A DNA stretch of 64,000 nt from Mycolicibacterium insubricum (GTDB lineage: Bacteria; Actinomycetota; Actinomycetes; Mycobacteriales; Mycobacteriaceae). The stretch spans positions 2,728,001 through 2,792,000 of the forward strand of contig NZ_AP022618.1 of the NCBI RefSeq assembly GCF_010731615.1. Reading direction: 5' to 3'. Position numbers and translations under genes: made by a program. The notes under the pieces were generated by a model, which ran no database searches, was not told the DNA's origin, and worked only from the letters and a program-made list of their open reading frames with translations. This document shows, piece by piece, positions 38,979 through 47,709 of the stretch. Each line of letters opens with the position of its first letter. Positions within the stretch are counted from its first letter, which is position 1.

Positions 38979-41012
38979 ATGACCGACCATGCCGCCGGCA
39001 CCCAGGTCGTCGACCGCGCCGAATCCGCACATCGGGCCGACGACGGGCACGTGCACGACCACGCCCGGGGGATGATCTTCGGCGAGCGCTCCGAACTGAT
39101 CTTCGCCGGGCTGTCCGGACTCTTCCTCGGCACCGGGTTCATCCTGGCCACGTTCACCGACAGCCCGCGTGCCGTGGAGATGGCGTTCTACTGGCTGGCC
39201 TTCGGCTTCGGCGCCTTCTTCACCGTCCAAGAGGCCTACCGCAGCGTCCGGGCCGGTCGCTTCGAGATCGATTTCCTGATGATCGCCGCCGCCGTCGGCG
39301 CGGCGGCGCTCGGCGATGTCGGCGAGGGCGCCCTGCTGCTGTTCCTGTTCGGTGTCGGCCACGCGCTGGAGGGCTACGCGATGGGCCGCGCGCGCCGTGC
39401 CATCGAGGCACTCGCGGAGCTGACGCCCAAGACCGCGCTGGTACGCCGGCCCGGCCGCGACGTGACCGCCGAGATACCGATCGAGCAGCTGGCCGTCGGG
39501 GATGTCGTCGTGGTACGCCCGCACACCCGCATCGCCGCCGACGGCTTCGTGATCACCGGATTCAGCAGCGTCGACGAGGCCTCGGTGACCGGCGAGAGCA
39601 TGCCGGTGGACAAGCGGGCCGTCGACGACCCGGCGGCCGCGGCCGCCGCCCCCGAGCAACTGCCCGCCAGTGCCCGGGTCTACGCGGGCACCATCAACGG
39701 TGCCGGGGCCCTGGAGATCGAGGCGACCCGGCGCGCCGAGGATTCCACCCTGGCCCGGGTGGTCAAACTGGTGTCGGAGGCCAAGGCCGACACGTCGTCG
39801 TCGCAGCGCTTCGCCGAGAAGTTCCAGCGCATCTTCGTGCCCGCGGTGCTGGTCCTGATCGTCGCCCTGCTGTTCGCCGGAGTCGTTGTCGAAGAACCGT
39901 TCTCGGCAACGGTATACCGGGCGCTGGCGGTGCTGGTGGCCGCGAGCCCATGTGCGCTGGCCATCGCCACCCCGTCGGCGGTACTCGCAGCGGTCGCCCG
40001 TGCGGCCCGCGCGGGCATCCTCATCAAGGGCGGGGCTGCGCTCGAGCAACTCGGCCGGGTGCGGGCGATCGCCTTCGACAAGACCGGCACCCTGACCCGC
40101 GGCCGACCGCAGCTGACCGACGTGATCCCCGCCGAAGGCGTCGGCGAGACGCACCTGCTGGCCACCGTCGTGGCCGTGGAGGCGCACAGCGACCACCCGC
40201 TGGCCCGTGCGATCACCGAGGACGGCCGGCAGCGGCTGCCGCACACTCTGCTCCCGACCGTCGTGGATGTCCGCGGCGTCATCGGCCGGGGTATCACCGC
40301 CGAGGTGGACGGCACGACCGTGCAGATCGGTAGCCGCGCCCTGTTCACGGACGACGGCGTTGCGCTACCCGCCGCGCTGGAAGTCACCGTCGCGGAACTG
40401 GAGGCCACCGGGCGCACCACCATGGTGGTCCGGGCCGACGGACGCTGGCTCGGCGCGATCGGCGTGATGGACACCGCGCGACCCGAATCGGCCACCGTCA
40501 TCGAACAACTCGCGGGCTCGGGGATCCGCGCGACGGTGCTGCTGTCCGGAGACAACCAGCCGGTGGCCGACGCGGTGGCGGCCGAGGTCGGCGTCACGCA
40601 GGCGCGCGGCGGGCTGCTGCCCGAGGACAAGGTCACTGCGATCGACGAGCTGCGGGGACGGTTCGGCCGCGTCGCCATGGTCGGCGACGGCGTCAACGAC
40701 GCCCCCGCGCTGGCCCGCGCCGACGTCGGGATCGCCATGGGCGCAGCGGGTTCGGCCGTCGCGCTGGAGACCGCCGACGTCGCACTGATGGCCGACGACC
40801 TGCGTGCGCTGCCGTTCGCCGTGCAGATCGGCCGTCGTTCCAATCGGGTGATGGTGCAGAACCTGCTGGTCAGCCTGGGCATCATCGCGATCCTGATCCC
40901 GGCGACGATCCTGGGCTTGGGCATCGGTCCGGCCGTGATCGTGCACGAGGGATCGACCCTGCTGGTGGTGTTCAACGCCCTGCGGCTGCTGGCGGTGCGC
41001 CCCCGGACCTGA
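38979..41012 (+). CDS. P1B-4-type metal-exporting ATPase (CtpD/CtpJ-like)
   Basis: A 677-residue P-type ATPase. Phosphorylation motif AFDKTGTLT, the TGES actuator motif VTGESMPV, HP motif AHSDHPLA, and hinge GDGVNDAPALA. The metal-site helix has SPCALAIATP, and the last helix region reads VIVHEGSTLLVVF; the SPC plus HEGxT pair marks the P1B-4 class, which exports Co2+, Fe2+ or Ni2+. There is no N-terminal CxxC metal domain, only a His-rich segment (HRADDGHVHDHA). ATG 38979 follows AGAGGAGG. Six to eight membrane helices. Confidence 0.9.
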   Translation: MTDHAAGTQVVDRAESAHRADDGHVHDHARGMIFGERSELIFAGLSGLFLGTGFILATFTDSPRAVEMAFYWLAFGFGAFFTVQEAYRSVRAGRFEIDFLMIAAAVGAAALGDVGEGALLLFLFGVGHALEGYAMGRARRAIEALAELTPKTALVRRPGRDVTAEIPIEQLAVGDVVVVRPHTRIAADGFVITGFSSVDEASVTGESMPVDKRAVDDPAAAAAAPEQLPASARVYAGTINGAGALEIEATRRAEDSTLARVVKLVSEAKADTSSSQRFAEKFQRIFVPAVLVLIVALLFAGVVVEEPFSATVYRALAVLVAASPCALAIATPSAVLAAVARAARAGILIKGGAALEQLGRVRAIAFDKTGTLTRGRPQLTDVIPAEGVGETHLLATVVAVEAHSDHPLARAITEDGRQRLPHTLLPTVVDVRGVIGRGITAEVDGTTVQIGSRALFTDDGVALPAALEVTVAELEATGRTTMVVRADGRWLGAIGVMDTARPESATVIEQLAGSGIRATVLLSGDNQPVADAVAAEVGVTQARGGLLPEDKVTAIDELRGRFGRVAMVGDGVNDAPALARADVGIAMGAAGSAVALETADVALMADDLRALPFAVQIGRRSNRVMVQNLLVSLGIIAILIPATILGLGIGPAVIVHEGSTLLVVFNALRLLAVRPRT

Positions 41013-41017
41013 ACCGC

Positions 41018-42301
41018 CTAGTGCAGCAACCCGGCCCTGCGGGCGTCGAATCGAAGCTCGTCGCGGTGGTCGGGGTGGGCGATCGCGATCAACCGCTTCG
41101 CCCGCTCGCACAGGCTGGCGCCGCGCAGCTCGGCCACCCCGTATTCGGTCACGACGTGGTCGACGGTGTTTTTCAAGGTGGTGACCACGCTGCCGGAGGT
41201 CAGGGTCGCGCGGATGCGCCCGATGCCCTTGCTGGTGGTCGAGTGCAACACCAGAAACGCCTGGCCGTTCTCGGAATACATTGCACCGCGGGCGAAGTCG
41301 GCTTGACCACCCGAGGAGGACCAGTACCGGCCGGCGATGGTCTCGCTGGCCGCCTGACCCATCAGGTCGACCTCGGTGGTGGCGTTGATCGACACGAAGT
41401 TGGGTTCCTCGGCGATGATCCGCGGGTCGTTGACCCAGTCCACCGCCGACATCCCGACGGCGGCGTTGCGGTGCAGCCAGCGCAACAGCTCCGGGGATCC
41501 GATGGCGAACGTCGCCACATGCTTGTTGCGGTGGTGGTGCTTGCGGGTGCCGGTCGCCGCGCCGGATTCCACTAGCTTCATCAGGCCGTCGGCCATCACC
41601 TCGGTGTGGATGCCCAGGTCGTGGTGGCTGTGGAGCGAGCCCAGCAGCGCGTCGGGCACCGACCCGATGCCGACCTGGATGCACGAGCCGTCGGCGATGC
41701 GCTCGGCGACCAGCGCGGCGATGGCCTGGTCGGTGGGCGACGGGTCGCGGTGGATGTGCTCGGGGAACGACGCATCGGTCTGGATCCAGCCGGCCACCTG
41801 GCTGTGGTGAATCATGTTGCCGCCATAGGTGAACGGCATGTCCGGGGTGACCTCGAGGAAGAACGGGACGTTGCCGATGAAGGTGGCGGTGTAGTCGGCG
41901 TTGGTACCGAGGCTGAAATAGCCGTGCTCGTCGGGACCCGCGGCGCGCGCCAGCACCAGATCCGGCTTGACCCGACGGAGAATCAGCGGCATCTCGGAGA
42001 AATGGTTGGGCACCAGGTCGCAGGTGCCCTCCCAGAAAGCCCTGCGGGATCCGGGCCCCAGGTAGTAGCCGACGTGGCGGAGCCGGTCGCCGAACTCGCC
42101 GCGGATGTAGCGGTGCTCGCCGAGGGGGTCCATCTGGTGGATGCGCACCCCGGTGAACCGGTCCGCGTTGTCCTCGAGCGCCCGGATCAGCGTCGGCGGC
42201 TCGCCGAGGGCCAGTGGGACCACCAGCTGACTGCCGTCGGAGACGAAGTTCAGGACGTCCTCGGGGACCCCGGGAGCCGGGGTCGACGCGGGTACTGACA
42301 T
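41018..42301 (-). CDS. Acetyl-CoA hydrolase/CoA-transferase family protein
   Basis: A 427-residue protein of the acetyl-CoA hydrolase/4-hydroxybutyrate CoA-transferase family. The C-terminal domain contains SSGGQADFARGA and LVLHSTTSKG, then GVAELRGASLCERAKRLIAIAHP, all family hallmarks; VQVGIGSVPDALL-type (here IQVGIGSVPDALLG) lies mid-way. The catalytic Glu region cannot be fixed with certainty. Likely moves CoA between short-chain acids. Converges with the ATPase gene 5 bp away and diverges from the ALDH operon. Confidence 0.88.
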   Translation of the reverse strand: MSVPASTPAPGVPEDVLNFVSDGSQLVVPLALGEPPTLIRALEDNADRFTGVRIHQMDPLGEHRYIRGEFGDRLRHVGYYLGPGSRRAFWEGTCDLVPNHFSEMPLILRRVKPDLVLARAAGPDEHGYFSLGTNADYTATFIGNVPFFLEVTPDMPFTYGGNMIHHSQVAGWIQTDASFPEHIHRDPSPTDQAIAALVAERIADGSCIQVGIGSVPDALLGSLHSHHDLGIHTEVMADGLMKLVESGAATGTRKHHHRNKHVATFAIGSPELLRWLHRNAAVGMSAVDWVNDPRIIAEEPNFVSINATTEVDLMGQAASETIAGRYWSSSGGQADFARGAMYSENGQAFLVLHSTTSKGIGRIRATLTSGSVVTTLKNTVDHVVTEYGVAELRGASLCERAKRLIAIAHPDHRDELRFDARRAGLLH

Positions 42302-42400
42302 GCGGAGGAGCTCCTATCGGCATGGGTGCACTCGGTGCGGCGGTCCACTGTGACACAGCCGCGGCGGGCCGCGGGCCGGGATAGGCACAGTCGCGCATCC

Positions 42401-42444
42401 TTGACACCCCCCGAGAGCAGCTGCTAAGCAAGTGCTCAGCAGCT
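42401..42444 (+). promoter_or_regulatory. Promoter and 26-bp operator of the ALDH operon
   Basis: -35 TTGACA at 42401-42406, with TAAGCA at 42425-42430 as a possible -10. A palindrome spans 42419-42444 with core GCTAAGCA-AG-TGCTCAGC and outer arms AGCTGCT/AGCAGCT; 22 of 26 positions are symmetric by eye. The AAGCAnnTGCT core is a common shape for TetR repressors of lipid and acyl-CoA catabolism. Confidence 0.6.
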
Positions 42445-42475
42445 GGCGTCCGGGAGTGCCCGGCGAAAGGATTGA

Positions 42476-43927
42476 GTGGCAGTGACCAACACCATCGACA
42501 TCGATTCCACCGTCGAAAGCTCGGGCATCATCCCGGTCTTCAACCCGTCCAACGAGGAGCAGATCGCCGAGGTGCCCGATTCGGATCGGGCGACCGTCGA
42601 CGCGGCCGTGGCCCGGGCCCGGGAGACCTTCGAGTCGGGCGTGTGGCGCAAGCTGCCCGCCCAGCACCGCGCCGAGGTGATGTTCCGCGCCGCAGAGATC
42701 ATCAAGGAGCGCACCGCGGAGCTGGCCGAGATCGAGGCCCGCGACAACGGCATGAACGCGATGGCCGCCCAGCAGATCATCAAGGTCGCCAACGAGATGC
42801 TGATCTACTACGCCGGATGGGTCGGAAAGATCCACGGCGAGTCGGCGAACCTCATCTCCGACGGCCTGCTCGGCCACTACGAGGAGTACCACACCTTCAC
42901 CCAGCTGGAGCCGGTCGGCGTCGTCGGCCTGATCATCCCGTGGAACGGCCCGTTCTTCGTCGCGATGCTCAAGGTCGCACCCGCACTGGCCGCCGGCTGC
43001 AGCGCGGTGCTCAAGCCCGCCGAGGAGACCCCGCTGTCGGCGCTGAAGTTGGAGGAGATCTTCCGCGAGGCCGGACTGCCCGACGGGGTGCTCAACGTGA
43101 TCACCGGCTACGGGGAGACCACCGGCGCGCTGCTGACCGCCCACCCCGACGTCGACAAGATCGCGTTCACCGGATCGACCGAGGTCGGCCGATTGATCGT
43201 CAAGGCCGCCGCCGGCAACCTCAAACGACTCACCCTCGAACTCGGCGGCAAGTCGCCGCTGATCATGTTCGACGACGCCAACCTGGACAAGGCCATCATG
43301 GGCGCCGGAATGGGCCTGCTGGCCGGGTCCGGACAGAACTGTTCCTGCACGTCACGCATGTATGTGCAGCGCGGAATCTACGACCGCGTGGTAGAGGGAC
43401 TGGCCGCGTTCGCCCAGATGCTGCCGATGGGCGGCTACGAGGACCCCACCTCCGTGCTCGGCCCGCTGATCAGTGAGAAGCAGCGCACCCGCGTCGAGGG
43501 CATCGTCAGCGACGGGGTGGCCGGCGGCGCGGAGATCATCACCGGCGGCAAGCGGATGAATCGCCCGGGGTACTTCTACGAGGCGACCATCGTCACCAAC
43601 ACCACGCCGGATATGCGGCTGATCCGCGAGGAGATCTTCGGGCCGGTCGGCTGCGTCATCCCCTTCGACGAAGAGGAAGAGGCCATCGCCGCGGCCAACG
43701 ACACCGAGTACGGGCTGGCCGGCTCGATCTGGACGGAGAACCTCTCCCGAGCGCACCGGGTCGCCAATGCGCTTCGCGGCGGCCAGATCTGGGTGAACAC
43801 CGCACTCGCCGCCGACCCGTCCATGCCGATCTGCGGGCACAAGCAGTCCGGCTGGGGCGGTGAGCGCGGCAAGAAGGGCCTCGAGGCCTACTTCAACACC
43901 AAGTCGGTGTACATCGGCCTAACCTGA
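42476..43927 (+). CDS. Aldehyde dehydrogenase family protein
   Basis: A 483-residue NAD(P)-dependent aldehyde dehydrogenase. Rossmann/active-site motifs IIPWNGPF, KPAEETPLSA, FTGSTEVGRLI, LELGGKSP (catalytic Glu) and GQNCSCTSR with the nucleophilic Cys; EEIFGPVGCVI follows. GTG 42476 has GAAAGG five bases upstream. First gene of a three-gene operon with an LLM oxidoreductase and an enoyl-CoA hydratase, which suggests a catabolic route turning an aldehyde to an acid that is then activated and hydrated. Confidence 0.93.
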   Translation: MAVTNTIDIDSTVESSGIIPVFNPSNEEQIAEVPDSDRATVDAAVARARETFESGVWRKLPAQHRAEVMFRAAEIIKERTAELAEIEARDNGMNAMAAQQIIKVANEMLIYYAGWVGKIHGESANLISDGLLGHYEEYHTFTQLEPVGVVGLIIPWNGPFFVAMLKVAPALAAGCSAVLKPAEETPLSALKLEEIFREAGLPDGVLNVITGYGETTGALLTAHPDVDKIAFTGSTEVGRLIVKAAAGNLKRLTLELGGKSPLIMFDDANLDKAIMGAGMGLLAGSGQNCSCTSRMYVQRGIYDRVVEGLAAFAQMLPMGGYEDPTSVLGPLISEKQRTRVEGIVSDGVAGGAEIITGGKRMNRPGYFYEATIVTNTTPDMRLIREEIFGPVGCVIPFDEEEEAIAAANDTEYGLAGSIWTENLSRAHRVANALRGGQIWVNTALAADPSMPICGHKQSGWGGERGKKGLEAYFNTKSVYIGLT

Positions 43928-43931
43928 GCGG

Positions 43932-44957
43932 GTGAAGGTCCACCTGCAGGTCGACTCCGCCCCGCAGCGCGTCGCCGGGCACGCCGCTGCCATCGCCGCG
44001 TCAGGGGTCGACGGCCTGTTCACCTTCGAGGGCCAGCACGACGTCTTCCTGCCGCTAGTGGTGGCCGCCGGCGCCACACCCGGCATGGACCTGATGACCA
44101 ACGTGGCGATCGCCGGTCCACGCAGCCCACTGCACCTGGCGCACGCGGCGTGGGATCTGCAGGTCTACAGCGGCGGCCGCTTCCGCCTGGGCCTCGGTTC
44201 CCAGATCCAGCCGCACATCGAAAAGCGTTACGGCGCAACGTGGGACAAGCCGGCGGCGAAGATGGCCGAAACCGTGTCGGCGATCAAGGCGATCCTGGAC
44301 GCCTGGGAGGGGAAGTCCCGGCTGAGTTTTCGCGGTGAGTACTTCACCCACACCCTGATGCCGCCGAACTTCAACCCCGGCCCGAACCCGTTCGGGCCGC
44401 CGCCGGTGCTGATGGGTGCATTGGGCCCGGTGATGACCCGCACCGCCGCCGAGGTGGCCGACGGATTGCTGGTCATGCCCTTCAACAGCGACCGGCACTT
44501 CGCCGAGCGCACCCTGCCGGCGATCGCCGAGGGACTGCACCGCGGCGGACGGCGGGCCGGCGAATTCCCGCTCGTCGTCCAGGTGATGGTCGCGATGGGC
44601 CGCACCGGCGCGGAGCAGGCCGCGGCTCGGGCGGCGGTCTCCGGGTTGATCGCCTTCTACGGTTCGACACCGGCGTACCGGCCGGTGTTGGAGGTCGAGG
44701 GCTGGGCCGACGCCCAACCCGAACTCAACGCCCTGTCCAAGGTCGGCGACGTCGACCGGATGCGCGCACTAATCAGCGACGACATGGTGGCCAGAATCGG
44801 GGTGACCGGTACACCGGAGGAGTGCGCCGCGGAGATCGGCCGTCGCTACGGCGCGCACGCGGGGGAGGTCTGCTGCTATTTCCCCGGCTACCGCCCGCCC
44901 GCGGACCAGATCGCCGCGCTGACCGCCGCGCTGCACGACCTACCGGCGCGGCCGTGA
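43932..44957 (+). CDS. F420-dependent LLM-class oxidoreductase
   Basis: A 341-residue TIM-barrel protein of the luciferase-like monooxygenase family. VDGLFTFEGQHDVFLPLVVAA, GPRSPLHLAHAAWDLQVYSGGRFRLGLG and the GVTGTPEECAAEIGRRYG end match the mycobacterial TIGR03617-type subgroup. The Asp/Gly-rich 'lGlGsq' loop normally binds F420. GTG 43932 lies 4 bp after the ALDH stop; the end overlaps the next start as GTGA. Hydride transfer to or from F420 is typical; substrate unknown. Confidence 0.88.
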   Translation: MKVHLQVDSAPQRVAGHAAAIAASGVDGLFTFEGQHDVFLPLVVAAGATPGMDLMTNVAIAGPRSPLHLAHAAWDLQVYSGGRFRLGLGSQIQPHIEKRYGATWDKPAAKMAETVSAIKAILDAWEGKSRLSFRGEYFTHTLMPPNFNPGPNPFGPPPVLMGALGPVMTRTAAEVADGLLVMPFNSDRHFAERTLPAIAEGLHRGGRRAGEFPLVVQVMVAMGRTGAEQAAARAAVSGLIAFYGSTPAYRPVLEVEGWADAQPELNALSKVGDVDRMRALISDDMVARIGVTGTPEECAAEIGRRYGAHAGEVCCYFPGYRPPADQIAALTAALHDLPARP

Positions 44958-45751
44958 CCGATCTGGAGGTCGACGTCGCCGACGGCGTCGCGATCCTCAC
45001 CCTCAACCGGCCCGAGCAGCGCAACGCCTACACCCGCGCGATGGGCGAGGCGCTGAGCGCGGCCTACCGCGCCTGCGACGAGGACGACGGCGTGCGCGCG
45101 ATCGTGCTCACCGGGGCCGGTGATGCGTTCTGCGCCGGGGCGGATCTGGTCGCGGACCCGTTCGACGCCACGGATGGGGCCTTCACCGCATCGCCCATCG
45201 ACCCGGCGGCCTTCAACCTGCGCACCCCGGTGATCGCCGCCGTCAACGGTCACGCCATCGGCATCGGATTGACCATCGCACTGCAGGCCGACATGCGGAT
45301 CATGGCCGCCGACGCGAAGTACGCCGTCGCCCAGGCGCGCCGCGGGGTCATCGGCGACTGCACCTCGCACTGGACGCTGCCGCACATCGCGGGCGTCTCG
45401 GTGGCCGCCGAGCTGCTGCTCACCGGCCGCACCTTCGACGGGCACGAGGCCGTGACACTGGGCCTGGCCTCGAAATGCCTGCCCGCCGGTGAGGTCCTCG
45501 ATCACGCCGTCGCACTGGCCACCGACATCGCCGTCAACGTCGCGCCGATGTCGGCCGCGTTGAGCAAACGACTCCTGTGGGACACGGTGAGCAGGGGTTA
45601 CAGCCCGCGGGAGGTGGCCGAATTGGAGACCGAGCTGCATCACCGGCTGTTGGGCGGTCCCGACGCCGCCGAGGGGGTCGCGGCATTCCGGGAGCGCCGC
45701 GCACCCCGGTGGACCGGCTCGCCGGCACGGGACTGGGAGCCCCTGCCGTGA
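44954..45751 (+). CDS. Enoyl-CoA hydratase/isomerase family protein
   Basis: A 265-residue crotonase-fold enzyme. AILTLNRPEQRNAYTRAM opens the fold, GAGDAFCAGADL and AAVNGHAIGIGLTIAL are the two oxyanion-hole regions. At the usual Glu positions the protein has RGVIGDCTSHWTLPHIAG, so catalytic acids differ from the classic hydratase and isomerase or another crotonase activity is possible. The frame extends upstream to 44822 but GTG 44954, overlapping the LLM stop, is the natural coupled start. Third operon gene. Confidence 0.88.
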   Translation: MTDLEVDVADGVAILTLNRPEQRNAYTRAMGEALSAAYRACDEDDGVRAIVLTGAGDAFCAGADLVADPFDATDGAFTASPIDPAAFNLRTPVIAAVNGHAIGIGLTIALQADMRIMAADAKYAVAQARRGVIGDCTSHWTLPHIAGVSVAAELLLTGRTFDGHEAVTLGLASKCLPAGEVLDHAVALATDIAVNVAPMSAALSKRLLWDTVSRGYSPREVAELETELHHRLLGGPDAAEGVAAFRERRAPRWTGSPARDWEPLP

Positions 45752-45806
45752 CGGTCTGGGCTAAACTTTGGATGGCTAACTTCCTACGACCGGGGTGGGG
45801 TTTCGT

Positions 45807-46046
45807 ATGACCTTGATCAACATCGCCAAGCTGGCCGTCGCGGGCGCACTCGTCGGTTCCGCCGTCGGCCTCGCCGCGGGCGTCGCCACCGCGGACCCGT
45901 GGGGCAATCCCGATCCCGTCGCACCGGCCAATGCGCCGCGCAAGCCCGCCGATACCTTCCTGAACGAGCCCGTCGTGTGGTGGTGGGGACCGTCCGGCGG
46001 CCACTGGGGCGTCTGGATCAACGGCCAGTTCCTGACGCTTACATAG
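45807..46046 (+). CDS. Small secreted protein (79 aa)
   Basis: A Sec signal peptide (IAKLAVAGALVGSAVGLAAG) ends near GVATADPWG, leaving about 50 mature residues rich in Pro, Trp and Gly: NEPVVWWWGPSGGHWGVW. The Trp cluster is striking and suggests a surface or envelope role. Such ADPW…-type small exported proteins are common in mycobacteria, with no known function. ATG 45807 follows GGGGTGGGG. It stands alone between two operons. Confidence 0.75.
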   Translation: MTLINIAKLAVAGALVGSAVGLAAGVATADPWGNPDPVAPANAPRKPADTFLNEPVVWWWGPSGGHWGVWINGQFLTLT

Positions 46047-46080
46047 TCGAGTCGCGATGTAACGGTTACGCTCACCGATT

Positions 46081-47145
46081 GTGAGCGCAACCCCCGTCGT
46101 TCCCACCGGTTGGGACGAGATCGACCCGAACTGGATGACCGCCGCGCTGGCGGCCCGCAACCCCGGCGTCCGGGTGGACACCGTCACGGTGCTGATGCGC
46201 GACGACGGCACCAACCGCCGCGCCCGGCTCGGCCTCACCTACCGCGACGGCGACGGTCCTACAACGGTTTTCGTCAAGGGTGTCGATCCCGACCACCGCG
46301 AGCTGATCAAGATGACCAGCGGGCTGTTCCACGAACCGCGGCTGTTCGCCGCCGACATCGAGCTGCCGCTGGAGCACCCGGTGGTCTACGCCAGCGTGAT
46401 CGACGAGGACGCCGAAGACTTCCTGCTGGTGATGGAGGATCTCACCGCCCGCGATGCCGATCCCCGCGATGCGCTGCGCCCGTTGACCGTCGAGCAGGCC
46501 GCCGCCGGAGTGCGCGGGCTGGCCCGGCTGCACGGAAAGTACTGGGGCGAGCGGCTTTCCGCTCCCGAGCTGGACTGGGTCGAGCCGTTCGAGCCGTGGG
46601 ACGGTATGCAGTGGGCGCCGCTGCCGGCCGCCCAGCAGCGGTTGTCCGCCGACACCCCGGCGGAAGTCCTCACCATGGGCATCGACCGGCTGGTCGAAGG
46701 TATCTGGAAGCCGTATATCCGCAGCCTCACCCGCAACCCGCAGACCCTGCTGCACGGGGACCCGCACATCGGCAACACCTACGTGCTGCCCGACGGGCGG
46801 GTGGGCTTCCTGGACTGGCAGGTACTGCGCCGCGGCAACTGGTCACTGGACCTCGGCTACTTCCTGCAGGGGGCGCTGACCGTCGAGGACCGCCGGGCCC
46901 ACGAGCGCGAGCTGCTGGCCGTCTACCGCGACGGGCTCGGCCTGCCCGCCGACGAGTTACCCGGCGCCGACGAGATCTGGCTGCACTACCGGGCCTCGGT
47001 GGCCCACGGCCTGTGCACCTGGCTGGCCACGGCCAGCGCGGGGGAGCTGTGGCAGCGCCCGGACATCGCGCTCGAGCTGGCCCAGCGCTATTCGATGGCA
47101 TACGGCGATCTGGATACCGCTGCCGCGATCGCGGAGATCGGTTGA
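46081..47145 (+). CDS. Phosphotransferase-family (APH/ecdysteroid-kinase-like) protein
   Basis: A 354-residue kinase-fold protein. LLHGDPHIGNTYVLPDGRVGFLDWQ holds the catalytic HGDxHxxN and the DxQ metal motif; the N-lobe has TTVFVKGVDPDH with the nucleotide Lys. Mycobacteria carry many such genes, often near acyl-CoA dehydrogenases; substrates are mostly unknown and antibiotic resistance should not be assumed. GTG 46081 leaves almost no gap after the promoter region of the previous small gene. Confidence 0.85.
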   Translation: MSATPVVPTGWDEIDPNWMTAALAARNPGVRVDTVTVLMRDDGTNRRARLGLTYRDGDGPTTVFVKGVDPDHRELIKMTSGLFHEPRLFAADIELPLEHPVVYASVIDEDAEDFLLVMEDLTARDADPRDALRPLTVEQAAAGVRGLARLHGKYWGERLSAPELDWVEPFEPWDGMQWAPLPAAQQRLSADTPAEVLTMGIDRLVEGIWKPYIRSLTRNPQTLLHGDPHIGNTYVLPDGRVGFLDWQVLRRGNWSLDLGYFLQGALTVEDRRAHERELLAVYRDGLGLPADELPGADEIWLHYRASVAHGLCTWLATASAGELWQRPDIALELAQRYSMAYGDLDTAAAIAEIG

Positions 47146-47276
47146 TCGGCCGATAGACCGCGCCGAGGCGCCGGGGTGAAGATAGCGCGGGGGCACGAAA
47201 AGGAACGTCACAGCGGTCCGGCAACTGCTGGTAGCCTGGCTAACAGATTCTCCGTCGGTTCCGATAGGAGTAGTGA

Positions 47277-47298
47277 CACGTGACATTGCAGTCACGTG
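47277..47298. promoter_or_regulatory. Inverted repeat upstream of the haemophore-related gene
   Basis: CACGTGAC (47277-47284), 6-nt centre, GTCACGTG (47291-47298), within a run of GTGACA-like repeats from 47274 to 47312. About 50 bp before the start codon, so an operator or 5' UTR hairpin. Confidence 0.4.
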
Positions 47299-47348
47299 AC
47301 ACCACATGACATAGGACAGAACAACCGCGCCATCAGAGGGGTAGCACC

Positions 47349-47675
47349 ATGAAGAAGACTGTTTTCACCGCCTGTGCCGCGCTGACGATCGGCAGTTTCC
47401 TGGCACCGGCGCTGGCCTCGGCCTCCCCGGACGTCGACGCGATCGCCAACTCCACCTGCACCTATCCGCAGGTCATCGCCGCGGTCAACGCCGAGGCGCC
47501 GGAGACCGCCGCGGAGCTCAACAGCAGCCCGCTGGTCAACATGTGGCTGCAAGGCCTGATGGCCGCGTCGCCCGATGAGCGCCGGGCCAAGATCGCCGAG
47601 GTGTCTGGCTACCCGCAGATGCAGCAGTACGCGCCGGTCATCAACCAGGTCGCCTACTCCTGCAACAACTACTGA
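47349..47675 (+). CDS. Haemophore-related secreted protein
   Basis: A 108-residue exported protein: signal peptide VFTACAALTIGSFLAPALAS with cleavage near ASA-SP, then a small all-helical domain with two Cys (STCTYPQVIAAVN and AYSCNNY). The C-T-Y-P-Q start and the C-terminal Y-S-C match the mycobacterial haemophore (Rv0203) family, which binds haem outside the cell and passes it to MmpL transporters. No mmpL gene is adjacent here. A weak stem-loop (47692-47711) lies after the stop. Confidence 0.82.
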   Translation: MKKTVFTACAALTIGSFLAPALASASPDVDAIANSTCTYPQVIAAVNAEAPETAAELNSSPLVNMWLQGLMAASPDERRAKIAEVSGYPQMQQYAPVINQVAYSCNNY

Positions 47676-47709
47676 TCGGAAACCCGGGCACGACGGCTGA
47701 ATCCGGCCG

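Noticed and set aside
46081..47145. Aminoglycoside resistance gene
   Set aside because: The phosphotransferase fold is shared by many mycobacterial enzymes of unknown substrate; nothing here points to drug modification.
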